Assembly (NCBI GenBank): GCA_029934755.1
Contig: JAOZLQ010000003.1
Span: 1 to 31,170, forward strand
DNA: 31,170 nt
Reading direction: 5' to 3'
DNA from: Desulfuromusa sp.
GTDB lineage: Bacteria; Desulfobacterota; Desulfuromonadia; Desulfuromonadales; Geopsychrobacteraceae
A program made the position numbers and the translations under genes. Of the stretch, positions 13,821-22,181 are shown piece by piece (position 1 is the first letter of the stretch; each line of letters starts with the position of its first letter). The notes below the pieces were generated by a model, which was not told the DNA's origin, made no database searches, and saw only the letters and a program-made list of their open reading frames with translations.

Positions 13821-15449
13821 ATGAGTATGTTTTGTTTTCAATGTCAGGAAGCAGCAAGAAACACTGGCTGTGATGTCGTCGGTGTCTGTGGAAAAAAAGA
13901 AGATACTGCCAACTTGCAGGATCTGCTGGTTTTTACCCTGAAAGGGTTATCGGTTGTTGCCGATGAAGCTAAAAAACAGGGAAAACTGGATAAATCAATT
14001 GGTTTGTTTATTGCGCAGGGTTTGTTTGCGACTATTACCAACGCAAACTTTGACAATGCCCGTTTTGTCGCACTGATAAAGGAATCTATTTCTAAGCGTG
14101 ATGGTTTGAAAACAGCCATTGGTTTCAGCAGTGATGCTGACGTTGTTAACTGGAATGGTTCAGAGGCTGATTTCGCTGCTAAAGCTGCGGAAGTTGGTGT
14201 TCTGTCACAACCAAATGAAGATGTTCGTTCTTTACGTGAACTACTGATTTATGGTTTGAAGGGGATGGCCGCCTACGCTGATCATGCTGCCATGCTTGGT
14301 TTTGAAAAATCTGAAGTCTACGATTTTATGGTGGATGCATTGGTGTCGACAACTCAGGATTTGAGTGTTGATGAGATGGTTGGTCTCGTCGTCAAGTGTG
14401 GTGAAGTTGCCGTGACTGCCATGGCTCTACTTGATGAAGCCAATACCACAACCTACGGTAACCCCGAAATCACCAAAGTCAACATTGGTGTGCGTGGTAA
14501 CCCTGGCATCCTGATCTCCGGTCACGATTTGAAAGACATGGAAGAGTTGCTCAAACAGACAGCAGGTACTGGTGTTGATGTCTATACTCACTGTGAAATG
14601 TTGCCAGCTAACTATTATCCAGCGTTCAAAAAATATGATAACTTTGTCGGCAACTATGGCAATGCCTGGTGGCAGCAGGACAAAGAGTTTGCCTCTTTCA
14701 ATGGTCCGATTCTGATGACCACTAACTGTATTACCCCAGTTAAGGATGCTTATAAAGATCGCATTTATACTACTGGTATGGCTGGTTGGCCTGGCGCTGT
14801 CCATATTGGTGATCGTGTCGAGGGTGGCAGCAAGGACTTTTCTGCACTGATTGAACAAGCAAAAACCTGTGCTTCCCCAATTGAGATTGAAACCGGTGAA
14901 ATAGTTGGTGGTTTTGCTCATGCTCAGGTGATGGCATTGGCCGATAAGATCGTTGCTGCGGTTAAGTCTGGTGATCTGAAGCGGTTTGTGGTTATGGGCG
15001 GTTGCGATGGTCGACATAAATCTCGTAGCTATTTCACTGAAGTGGCAGAAGAATTGCCAAAGGACACCGTTATTCTAACGGCTGGTTGTGCCAAGTTCCG
15101 CTACAATAAACTTGATCTCGGTGATATCGGCGGGATTCCGCGGGTTCTGGATGCTGGGCAGTGTAACGATTCTTATTCTCTGGCCTATATTGCTCTGCAA
15201 CTGAAGGAAGTCTTTGGTCTGGATGATATCAACGATCTACCGATTTCTTACGATCTTGCCTGGTATGAGCAAAAAGCTATCATCGTTCTGTTGGCTCTGC
15301 TTTATCTTGGCGTTAAAGGGATTCGCGTTGGACCAACCTTGCCAGCATTCCTTTCTCCGAATGTGCTTAAGGTTCTGGTTGAAAACTTCGATATTAAACC
15401 GATAGGTGAAGCGAAGGCTGATGTTGAAGCAATGATGGCTGGAAATTAA
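13821..15449 (+). CDS. hcp: Hybrid cluster protein (Hcp; hydroxylamine reductase / NO reductase), class I
   Basis: A 542-residue cytoplasmic iron-sulfur enzyme. The N-terminal cysteines follow C-x2-C-x8-C-x5-C (Cys5, 8, 17, 23), the class I spacing found in anaerobes, not the E. coli class II pattern. Hybrid-cluster ligand regions are visible: SGHDLKDMEELL, THCEMLPANYYPAF, MTTNCITP, LTAGCAKFRYNKL, DAGQCNDSYS and WYEQKA. Hcp reduces hydroxylamine in vitro and is thought to act mainly as a high-affinity NO reductase and protein S-nitrosylation factor in anaerobic cells. AAAGGAG precedes the ATG. It is monocistronic with its own terminator. No Hcr reductase gene is nearby, as is usual for class I. 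The upstream region has FNR/HcpR-like sites shared with the DUF1858 operon. Confidence 0.96.
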   Translation: MSMFCFQCQEAARNTGCDVVGVCGKKEDTANLQDLLVFTLKGLSVVADEAKKQGKLDKSIGLFIAQGLFATITNANFDNARFVALIKESISKRDGLKTAIGFSSDADVVNWNGSEADFAAKAAEVGVLSQPNEDVRSLRELLIYGLKGMAAYADHAAMLGFEKSEVYDFMVDALVSTTQDLSVDEMVGLVVKCGEVAVTAMALLDEANTTTYGNPEITKVNIGVRGNPGILISGHDLKDMEELLKQTAGTGVDVYTHCEMLPANYYPAFKKYDNFVGNYGNAWWQQDKEFASFNGPILMTTNCITPVKDAYKDRIYTTGMAGWPGAVHIGDRVEGGSKDFSALIEQAKTCASPIEIETGEIVGGFAHAQVMALADKIVAAVKSGDLKRFVVMGGCDGRHKSRSYFTEVAEELPKDTVILTAGCAKFRYNKLDLGDIGGIPRVLDAGQCNDSYSLAYIALQLKEVFGLDDINDLPISYDLAWYEQKAIIVLLALLYLGVKGIRVGPTLPAFLSPNVLKVLVENFDIKPIGEAKADVEAMMAGN

Positions 15450-15476
15450 CAGATATCATTATTGAACTATGTTAGT

Positions 15477-15517
15477 AAAAAATGGCGGGAGGTCGAATGA
15501 TCTCCCGCCATTTTTTG
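15477..15517 (+). terminator. hcp terminator
   Basis: AATGGCGGGAG (15481-15491) pairs with CTCCCGCCATT (15502-15512) over a 10-base loop, with a T-run after it and an A-run before it. The gap from here to hisG holds no gene. Confidence 0.93.
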
Positions 15518-15555
15518 TTCTGAATCTTTGAAACATTTATTGATGTTTTTATCGC

Positions 15556-15593
15556 TTATTGTCAAAATGCCGAAAATCAAATATCGACAATAA
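15556..15593. promoter_or_regulatory. Inverted repeat upstream of hisG
   Basis: TTATTGTC (15556-15563) and GACAATAA (15586-15593) are a perfect 8-bp inverted repeat with a 22-base spacer, ending 25 bases before the hisG start. It could be a widely spaced operator or an mRNA hairpin. No known histidine regulator site is recognised. Confidence 0.3.
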
Positions 15594-15618
15594 CTATTTA
15601 GCGTAGAGGGTCATTGAT

Positions 15619-16557
15619 ATGTCATATGGAAAAAAAGAGGGAGTTCTCTATTTTGGAATACCTTCAGGCAGTTTGAATGAACAGGTTTTACGGTTACTGG
15701 CTAAATCGGGACGACCTTTAAAAAAAGGGCGTGAATACGAATTGATGGGACCGTACGATAAGGATGTTGTTTTCCGCGTGTTGGATCGTAAAGAGATGGC
15801 GCAGAAGGTCAGTGACGGTATCGTTGATTGTGGTATTACCGGGAAAGACTATATTTTTGAGGCGGGTCGTGAGAAGGAAGTTGAAGTATTGGGAGATTTT
15901 ATCTTCTCCAAATATACTAATCAGCCTTCCCGATTGGTTCTAGCAACTCGATCAGGTCTTGGCATCGAAACCCCTGAAGACTGTAAGGGAAAGGTTATTG
16001 CCACCGAACTGCCGAATTTAACCAAACGGCGGATGGCGGAACTTTATGGAATTGAAGATATCCAAATTTTGCATAGTGAAGGTAAAACTGAGGCAAAAGT
16101 GAATATGGGGGAATGCGATGCTTTTACCGATATTACGGAAACTGGTGCCACGTTAAAGGCAAACGGAAATATTATTGTGGCCGAGCTGTTTACCTCTAAT
16201 CCCCAACTAATTGCCAATACTGAAGCTCTTAAAGACCCTGCCAAATTGGAAAAAATGGAAGATATCCGCATGTGTATCGATGCAGTTCTGCAGGCAGAGC
16301 GAGAGCCGGTTTTTATGGTATTTATGGATGTGCCTACAGCGTCACTCTCTGAGGTGGAAAAAATGCTACCGTCGGTAGTTTCTCCAACGGTGAGCCCAGT
16401 TATTGATGAAACATGGTGCAGCGTTTCTGCGGTTATTAGAGAGTCAGAACTGAATATTCTTGCACCGAAATTGTTACGTCTTGGAGTTGACGGGATTGTG
16501 CCGATTCCGGCACCGAAGGTTTTTACTCAAGACATGGTGAAACCTAACCGTTTTTGA
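15619..16557 (+). CDS. hisG: ATP phosphoribosyltransferase, long form
   Basis: First enzyme of histidine synthesis: joins ATP and PRPP to give phosphoribosyl-ATP. The 312-residue product shows LYFGIPSGSLNEQVLRLLAKSGR at the N-terminus, VDCGITGKDYIFE, PSRLVLATRS, IATELPNLTKR, the PRPP-binding region EAKVNMGECDAFTDITETGATL, and a C-terminal domain (about 225-312; MVFMDVPTASLSEVEKMLP, then PIPAPKVF) that is the ACT-like regulatory domain of long-form HisG. The long form acts without HisZ and is normally feedback-inhibited by histidine. It runs somewhat longer than typical (about 290 residues). hisI follows in the same direction; the other his genes are not in this window. Confidence 0.92.
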   Translation: MSYGKKEGVLYFGIPSGSLNEQVLRLLAKSGRPLKKGREYELMGPYDKDVVFRVLDRKEMAQKVSDGIVDCGITGKDYIFEAGREKEVEVLGDFIFSKYTNQPSRLVLATRSGLGIETPEDCKGKVIATELPNLTKRRMAELYGIEDIQILHSEGKTEAKVNMGECDAFTDITETGATLKANGNIIVAELFTSNPQLIANTEALKDPAKLEKMEDIRMCIDAVLQAEREPVFMVFMDVPTASLSEVEKMLPSVVSPTVSPVIDETWCSVSAVIRESELNILAPKLLRLGVDGIVPIPAPKVFTQDMVKPNRF

Positions 16558-16567
16558 TGGTATTTTC

Positions 16568-16670
16568 AACGGAGAGGCGCAGAGAAAAGATTCAGCTTCT
16601 TTTGTCTTTGATTTGAAATTAAGGTCAAATATTGATTCTTGAATTTCTCTGTTCTCTCTGCCTCTCCGTT
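16568..16670. repeat. 103-bp palindromic element between hisG and hisI
   Basis: AACGGAGAGGCGCAGAGA at the left end matches the complement of the right end (TCTCTGCCTCTCCGTT) with an indel, and ATTTGA/TCAAAT (16611-16616 and 16625-16630) pair exactly at its centre, so the segment could fold as one long hairpin. There is no coding content. It resembles dispersed non-autonomous repeats. Its presence puts a hairpin between two co-directional his genes. Confidence 0.7.
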
Positions 16671-16691
16671 AATTTTTTTTGGGAGATCGTG

Positions 16692-17090
16692 ATGGATAAA
16701 AAAATGTTAGAAGAAGGAACAAAGCTGCTGATTGATTTTGAAAAACGTGGTGGCTTGATTCCGGCAGTCGTGCAGGATATTGTTGATGGGCGGATTCTGA
16801 TGCTTGCATATGTCAATCCTGAAGCACTCAAAACAACTCTGGATAAGGGGATGGCAACATTCTGGTCAACTTCACGCAATGAATTGTGGACTAAAGGGGA
16901 AACCTCTGGAGATTTTTTAAAAATTATCGAAATTATGACTGATTGTGATCAGGATGCGCTGGTCTATCGGGTTGAACCACAGGGTGGCGGAGCCTGTCAT
17001 ACAAAAGATCCTGACACCGGTAAGACACGTGCCAGTTGTTTCTACCGTAAATTTGAATTGCCTGGTGAACAATTGGTTCATATAAAGTAA
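16692..17090 (+). CDS. hisI: Phosphoribosyl-AMP cyclohydrolase
   Basis: Zinc- and magnesium-dependent enzyme that opens the purine ring of phosphoribosyl-AMP in histidine synthesis. The 132-residue product has the family pattern: FEKRGGLIPAVVQD, MLAYVNPEALKTTLDKG, ATFWSTSRNELWTKGETSG, DCDQDALVYRV and GGACHTKDP...ASCFYR, with the zinc-binding cysteines and the DxD metal motif. The ATG at 16692 has GGGAG seven bases before it; upward extension of the frame runs into the palindromic element and is rejected. It is the monofunctional form without the HisE pyrophosphohydrolase domain. Confidence 0.95.
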   Translation: MDKKMLEEGTKLLIDFEKRGGLIPAVVQDIVDGRILMLAYVNPEALKTTLDKGMATFWSTSRNELWTKGETSGDFLKIIEIMTDCDQDALVYRVEPQGGGACHTKDPDTGKTRASCFYRKFELPGEQLVHIK

Positions 17091-17114
17091 CAAACTGAAT
17101 TTATTGAAAAAATT

Positions 17115-17149
17115 AAAAAGGCGGAAGGTTTTTGACCTTCCGCCTTTTT
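17115..17149 (+). terminator. hisI terminator
   Basis: AAAAAGGCGGAAGGT pairs with ACCTTCCGCCTTTTT around a 5-base TTTTG loop; a T-run follows. It separates hisI from dnaB. Confidence 0.93.
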
Positions 17150-17201
17150 AATTGAGCGCGACTCTGATATTCTGCATCACTTATTTAATTCAGGAGTTGT
17201 T

Positions 17202-18572
17202 ATGGACGAAAATCATGGCCATCGTTTGCCCCCGCAAAACCTTGAAGCTGAAATGTCGGTGCTTGGCGGGGTGTTGTTGGAAAACGAAGCACTAAACCGG
17301 GCTTTGGAATATTTGACGGTCGATGATTTTTACCGTGAGAGTCATCGTAAAATTTTTAGGGCTTTGATTATCTTGGGGGACAAAAGTGAACCGGCAGATT
17401 TGGTCACTTTGACAGCGGTTCTTAAAGATCGTGGTGAACTTGAAGATGTTGGCGGGAGCACCTACCTAGCGACTCTTGTTGATTATGTTCCAACTGCGGC
17501 CAATATTAATTATTACTGTAAACTGGTCAAAGAGAAAGCCGTTGCGCGTAAATTGATCGAGGCATCAACGGCTATTGCCACCCGTGGTTACGAAGGCGGG
17601 GACATGGAGGAAATTCTTGACCAGGCCGAAAAATCAATTTTTGAAATTTCTGAAAATCGTATTCGTCCCTCCTATTTTCCCGTACGAGATATCCTGAAAG
17701 ATACCTTTAAGTCGATAGAGGCTCTTTATGAGCGCAAAGAACTGGTGACCGGAGTACCGACTGGTTATCACGATCTGGATAAGATGACTGCGGGATTGCA
17801 ACCAAGTGATTTGATTATTGTTGCCGGACGTCCTTCCATGGGGAAGACTGCTTTTGCCCTGAATCTGGTCGAATACGCAACCACCCATGCCGATAATTCT
17901 GTTCCGGCAGTCATTTTCTCTCTGGAAATGAGCAAAGAGCAACTGGTTCAACGGATGCTCTGCTCTTTAGCTAAGGTTGATGCTGGGCGATTGCGAACCG
18001 GGCATCTTGGGGAATCGGACTGGCCAAAATTGACAATGGCAGCTGGTCAGTTGAATGAGACCCAGATTTTTATCGATGATACTCCGGCTATATCGGTTCT
18101 TGAATTGCGCTCAAAAGCCCGCCGCTTGAAAGCTGAACATGGCTTGGGGCTGATTATTGTCGATTATTTGCAACTGATGCGGGGGAGTAATCCAGAAAGT
18201 CGGCAGCAGGAAATTTCTGAAATTTCCCGTTCTCTTAAAGCACTGGCTAAAGAACTGTCGTTGCCGGTTGTGGCGTTGTCCCAGTTGAACCGGTCTCTGG
18301 AAAGCCGTACCGATAAACGTCCGATGATGGCAGATTTGCGTGAGTCAGGAGCTATTGAGCAGGATGCTGACGTTATTATGTTTGTCTACCGTGAAGCCGT
18401 TTATTGTGAAGATTGTAAAAGCCGGGAGAGAACCTGCGAAAAGGGCCATGATAAGGATGCAGAAATTATCATCGGAAAACAGCGGAACGGGCCAATTGGA
18501 ACTGTTCATCTGACTTTCCGCGGAGAGTTTACCCGTTTTGAAAATCAGGCCAAGCGTGATGACGGCTATTGA
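17202..18572 (+). CDS. dnaB: Replicative DNA helicase DnaB
   Basis: Hexameric 5'-3' helicase of the replication fork; loads with DnaC-type or other loaders and binds primase. The 456-residue protein has the N-terminal helical domain (PPQNLEAEMSVLGGVLL, DDFYRESHRKIF), linker, and RecA-like domain with Walker A GRPSMGKTAFALN (about residue 209), FSLEMSKEQLVQRM, Walker B LIIVDYLQLM, and LRESGAIEQDADVIMFVYR. Between that point and AEIIIGKQRNGPIGT there is a short cysteine-bearing insertion, C-x2-C-x6-C-x3-H, where E. coli has an unrelated loop. No intein. AGGAG precedes the ATG. It usually follows rplI; here it follows hisGI. Confidence 0.96.
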   Translation: MDENHGHRLPPQNLEAEMSVLGGVLLENEALNRALEYLTVDDFYRESHRKIFRALIILGDKSEPADLVTLTAVLKDRGELEDVGGSTYLATLVDYVPTAANINYYCKLVKEKAVARKLIEASTAIATRGYEGGDMEEILDQAEKSIFEISENRIRPSYFPVRDILKDTFKSIEALYERKELVTGVPTGYHDLDKMTAGLQPSDLIIVAGRPSMGKTAFALNLVEYATTHADNSVPAVIFSLEMSKEQLVQRMLCSLAKVDAGRLRTGHLGESDWPKLTMAAGQLNETQIFIDDTPAISVLELRSKARRLKAEHGLGLIIVDYLQLMRGSNPESRQQEISEISRSLKALAKELSLPVVALSQLNRSLESRTDKRPMMADLRESGAIEQDADVIMFVYREAVYCEDCKSRERTCEKGHDKDAEIIIGKQRNGPIGTVHLTFRGEFTRFENQAKRDDGY

Positions 18573-18589
18573 GATACCTATTGATCATG

Positions 18590-18617
18590 TAAGGGCAATT
18601 CATGAATTGCCCTTACG
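18590..18617. repeat. Perfect 28-bp palindrome between dnaB and ntrC
   Basis: GTAAGGGCAATTCA and its exact reverse complement, head to head without a spacer. It lies between convergent dnaB and ntrC and, although a strong T-run is missing, may help end both transcripts. In form (GTARGGGC ... GCCCYTAC) it recalls the repeat at 12277-12339 and is probably a related family of dispersed intergenic palindromes. Confidence 0.85.
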
Positions 18618-18630
18618 GTTGGTTTTATGA

Positions 18631-20070
18631 TTACCTTCCCCCACGCTTCACTTCTATCTCAAGTATCTTTATTTTCTTCCTCAACGTATTGCGGTTGATT
18701 CCAAGGATCTCGGCCGTTTTGATTTGATTGCCATGGGTTTTCTGTAGAACGATATTAATCAGTGGTCGTTCGATTTGATGTAAGACCATTTCGTAAAGAT
18801 TATCCATTTCTTGCAGGTTCATTTGCGCCAAAGAATTCTCCAGTTTGTGTGCGACCAAAGCTTCTAGTGATTCATCCTGATGCGGATATTGTTTCCCTTC
18901 AAGTAACTCAGGAAAATCAATTGGAGTCAGAACCTGATTGGGGGAAAGCAGAGTGGCTCTTTTAATGCTGTTTTCTAATTCCCTGACGTTGCCGGGCCAG
19001 TTGTATGATTTGAATAAATCTAATGTTTCCGGACTGTACTCCATTGCATCAATTCCCAAATCCCGTTTCGATTTTTGTAAGAAAAAATCTGCCAGAATGG
19101 GAATATCATCCCGACGTTCCCGTAAGGCAGGAAGCTTTATCGGTACCACGTTGAGACGATAATAGAGATCTTCGCGGAACCGTTTTTCTTGAACCAGAGA
19201 CGTAATCTCCTGATTGGTTGCAGCAACAATTCTTACATCAACCCGAAGGGCCTGATTTCCACCGGTACGAGTGATTTCTTTCTCTTGTAAAACTCGGAGC
19301 AGTTTTGCCTGCAATTCCAGAGGCATATCGCCGATCTCGTCGAGAAAAAGGGTACCACCATCTGCTTGTTCAAATTTCCCAATTTTACGTTCTGTCGCGC
19401 CGGTAAAGGCTCCACGCTCATGACCGAACAGTTCAGTTTCTAGTAGTTCGTGAGGGATTGCAGCGCAGTTTAAGGCAATCAATGGTTTAACAAGGCGTTG
19501 ACTGTTGACATGAATCGCTCGGGCAATCAATTCTTTGCCTGTCCCACTTTCACCGGTCACTAGAATTGTGACATCCGAATCCGCCACCCTGCCAAGAATT
19601 TTATAAATGTCTTGCATCGGCGGGCTGTTTCCAATGATTGACCGGCCAAAGCTATAATGATCCTGTAGCTCTTCTTTCAGGTGATCAATCTTCCCCGTAA
19701 GTTCTGCTGCTTTTTCCGCTTTCAGGATAATGGCATCAAGAGCGGTTAGATCAAAAGGTTTGGTCAGATAATCGTAAGCCCCATTTTTCATTGCCGCCAC
19801 AGCATGTTCCATCGTTGCTTCAGCTGTCATGATGACAATTAAAGTTTCTGGATAATCAGTTCGAAATTGTTTTAGCAGGTCCAGACCCTGTATCCCTGGC
19901 ATCTTGATATCTAAAATAGCTAAATCATAGTGGTGTTTTTGCGCCAATCTTTTGGCTTGTGAACCGTCTTCTGCCAGATCAACATTGAACCCTTGCTTTT
20001 TCAAGGCTTTGGATAGAACCCAGCGGATGCTCTCTTCGTCGTCCGCTACAAGAATATGTTGAATTGCCAT
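18631..20070 (-). CDS. ntrC: Sigma-54-dependent response regulator, NtrC-like
   Basis: A 479-residue enhancer-binding protein. Receiver domain (about 1-120) with phosphoacceptor Asp54 in LAILDIKMPG and Lys in YLTKPFDL; AAA+ domain (about 145-380) with Walker A GESGTGKE, the sigma-54-contacting ERGAFTGA loop, GGTLFLDEI and R-finger region; C-terminal Fis-type helix-turn-helix (KTAEILGINRNTLRKKIK). It activates RNA polymerase at -24/-12 promoters after phosphorylation. Its gene follows a PAS histidine kinase gene by 3 bases, in an operon behind dusB. This dusB(nifR3)-ntrB-ntrC order is the classical one for nitrogen regulation, so ntrC is likely, though in this bacterial group the target genes may differ. 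Confidence 0.88.
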   Translation of the reverse strand: MAIQHILVADDEESIRWVLSKALKKQGFNVDLAEDGSQAKRLAQKHHYDLAILDIKMPGIQGLDLLKQFRTDYPETLIVIMTAEATMEHAVAAMKNGAYDYLTKPFDLTALDAIILKAEKAAELTGKIDHLKEELQDHYSFGRSIIGNSPPMQDIYKILGRVADSDVTILVTGESGTGKELIARAIHVNSQRLVKPLIALNCAAIPHELLETELFGHERGAFTGATERKIGKFEQADGGTLFLDEIGDMPLELQAKLLRVLQEKEITRTGGNQALRVDVRIVAATNQEITSLVQEKRFREDLYYRLNVVPIKLPALRERRDDIPILADFFLQKSKRDLGIDAMEYSPETLDLFKSYNWPGNVRELENSIKRATLLSPNQVLTPIDFPELLEGKQYPHQDESLEALVAHKLENSLAQMNLQEMDNLYEMVLHQIERPLINIVLQKTHGNQIKTAEILGINRNTLRKKIKILEIEVKRGGR

Positions 20071-20073
20071 CGC

Positions 20074-21204
20074 TCATTTTCCTTTGTCGGTCGCATTATT
20101 TGTGCGGTTGTGAAATAGCGGCAGTGATACTTTGACCTGAGTACCCCCTTCAGGCCGGTTGCTGAATTGTAATAACCCCTCATGATCAGTCACAATTTTT
20201 TGGCAAATGGATAATCCGAGGCCGTTACCGCCAGTTTTTGTGGTGTAGAAGGGGGTGAAGATTTTCTCTAGTTCTGCCGTAGAAATTCCTGGCCCCTGAT
20301 CGCTGATAGAGATTTGAACCATCGGTGTTGGATGAGTCCCTGGCAGACTTAAATGATATTCTGAATCGATGCGGGTTGTAATCGTAATTATGCTTTTATC
20401 TGCAGTCGCTTCACAGCTATTTTTTATTAGATTTAGAAAAAGGCTCATGAGTAGATCACGATCGCCTGGGATATCAGGGATACTGGGATCAAGTTGCCAT
20501 TTGAAATGAACACCATGATCAATAACAGTATTTTTCTGTAGTGTAACAATTCCATTAAGGAGTTGACTGATATTGACCGGTTCGATCTGAGTATTACGCG
20601 GGCGTGAGAGATTTAACAGCTCTTCGATAATGCGATTGACTCGTGTTGTTTCTCGCACAATCAGTTGGGTATACTCCTGAAGTTCAATGTTTCCCGCCAA
20701 TTCCATCTGTAGCAGTTGGGCAGATCCCTTGATTCCACCCAATGGATTTTTGATCTCATGGGCTAGCCCCGCAGCCATGGTTTCAATCATCGCTAATTGA
20801 TCGGCATGGCGACCGGCACCTTCGAGTGAGCGTACCCGTGTCAGGTCGTGGAGCAGAATAACGGCTCCCTGTTGTGGCTCAGTGTCTGAAAATATGGGGG
20901 AAACTGTAACACTGACCTGTCGTGGTTGTGAGTTTGGCGTTCTGGAGGAGATCGTTTCATGGCTGGAAATGGAGCGTCCTTCATCAAGGGTTGTTTGTAC
21001 TAGATAGCAGAGAATTTCCTGATTTTGAAAAAACTGGACAAATGATTGGCCAACGGTTTGTTTTTCAGATAAGCCCGTGTAAAGTTGCGCTGCGGAGTTA
21101 AAAAGAATAATCTTCCCCTGTTGATCAATGGCAAGGATGGCGTCACCAATATTTTCCAGAATGAGAGCATATTCCTGATGAGAGGGTCGTGGAGGGGGAC
21201 TCAT
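20074..21204 (-). CDS. ntrB: PAS-domain histidine kinase, NtrB-like
   Basis: A 376-residue, soluble kinase without membrane segments. PAS domain at about 12-125 (YALILENIGDAILAIDQQGK, DAVxxxNxAA-type sequence), HisKA with GLAHEIKNPLGGIKG and phosphoacceptor His149, and HATPase with LNLIKNSCEAT, ISDQGPGIS, TPFYTTKTGGNGLGLSICQKIV. This layout and the sequence HEIKNPLGGI are those of NtrB (NR-II) kinases, which are controlled by PII proteins; no glnB gene is in view. It overlaps dusB by 4 bases (ATGA) and precedes ntrC by 3 bases, so the three genes are one operon. Other soluble PAS kinases of the same class cannot be excluded. Confidence 0.86.
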   Translation of the reverse strand: MSPPPRPSHQEYALILENIGDAILAIDQQGKIILFNSAAQLYTGLSEKQTVGQSFVQFFQNQEILCYLVQTTLDEGRSISSHETISSRTPNSQPRQVSVTVSPIFSDTEPQQGAVILLHDLTRVRSLEGAGRHADQLAMIETMAAGLAHEIKNPLGGIKGSAQLLQMELAGNIELQEYTQLIVRETTRVNRIIEELLNLSRPRNTQIEPVNISQLLNGIVTLQKNTVIDHGVHFKWQLDPSIPDIPGDRDLLMSLFLNLIKNSCEATADKSIITITTRIDSEYHLSLPGTHPTPMVQISISDQGPGISTAELEKIFTPFYTTKTGGNGLGLSICQKIVTDHEGLLQFSNRPEGGTQVKVSLPLFHNRTNNATDKGK

Positions 21205-22181
21205 GCTGCTTCAGTCTGGGAGAAAAATGTTCTTAGCAACTCAACGACTTGATTTAGTTGATCAGTATTTTGCAGGGCAGCGCGAAAATGGCTGGCACCA
21301 TCCAAACCTTTGGCATACCAACACAGGTGTTTGCGCATTTCCAGAAGGGTTTTCTTCTCTCCAAAATGTTCATGGTGGAGCTGGAGATGTTGTAATGCCA
21401 CTCGAAATTTATCTTCTGAATTGGGATAAACCACTTTTTCCCCTGCGAGCAGTGCCAGAATCTGACTGATCAGCCAAGGGTTTCCATAGCCGCCACGACC
21501 AATCATAATTGCGTCGCAGCCTGTTTGCTGAAGCATCTGTAAACCATCCTCAGCGCTAAAGATATCTCCACTTCCAAACACTGGTATATTCAGCGCAGAT
21601 TTCAATTCAGCAATATGTTCCCAGTGTGCGTTTCCGGAGAATCCTTGGCTACGAGGTCGCGGATGGAGAGTTATCGCATCGACACCTTCTGCTTCAGCAA
21701 TCCGTCCAATATCCAGAAAATTAAGTGAGTTCTCATCCCACCCGGAACGGATTTTTATTGTCAATGGACCAGGGTAGACTTTGCGGACTGCTGTAATAAT
21801 TTGACCGACCCGCTGAGGTTCTTGTAATAGAGCACTTCCGGCACCACTGCGGACCACTTTTTTTACAGGGCAGCCCATATTGATATCGAGCAGGGAACTA
21901 TCCTCTTTGATTATTTCAGCCGCTTTGGCTAGAACCACCGGATCATCTCCAAAGAGCTGAATTCCAAGGGGAAATTCGTTTTGATGTGTCGCCAATAATA
22001 ATTGAGTTTTTTGGCCATCACGAATCAAACCATTGGCGCTAACCATTTCAGAAAAAACCAGGCTGGCGCCGAATGATTTCATGATCCTTCGGTAGGGCAA
22101 GCAGGTGATCCCTGCCATAGGGGCGAGGATAACTGGATTGGATAGCTGTAGCGATTTGATCTGTGGATGTCGAATTTGCAT
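21201..22181 (-). CDS. dusB: tRNA-dihydrouridine synthase, DusB/NifR3 family
   Basis: FMN enzyme of 326 residues that reduces uridine to dihydrouridine in the D-loop of tRNA. It shows the TIM-barrel motifs APMAGITCLPYRR, SEMVSANGLI, the catalytic MGCPVKKVVRSGAGSALL with the active-site Cys, IKIRSGWDE, TLHPRPRSQGFSG, FGSGDIFS and MIGRGGYGNPWL. Length fits the family. The name NifR3 comes from its position ahead of ntrBC in alphaproteobacteria, the same arrangement as here (4-base overlap with the kinase gene). The gene is divergent from citrate synthase; TGCATAATAATT precedes the start without a strong RBS. Confidence 0.93.
   Translation of the reverse strand: MQIRHPQIKSLQLSNPVILAPMAGITCLPYRRIMKSFGASLVFSEMVSANGLIRDGQKTQLLLATHQNEFPLGIQLFGDDPVVLAKAAEIIKEDSSLLDINMGCPVKKVVRSGAGSALLQEPQRVGQIITAVRKVYPGPLTIKIRSGWDENSLNFLDIGRIAEAEGVDAITLHPRPRSQGFSGNAHWEHIAELKSALNIPVFGSGDIFSAEDGLQMLQQTGCDAIMIGRGGYGNPWLISQILALLAGEKVVYPNSEDKFRVALQHLQLHHEHFGEKKTLLEMRKHLCWYAKGLDGASHFRAALQNTDQLNQVVELLRTFFSQTEAA

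Noticed and set aside
16632..16691. 20-residue extension of HisI
   Set aside because: Lies in the right arm of the palindromic element; ATG 16692 has a good RBS and matches the normal HisI start.
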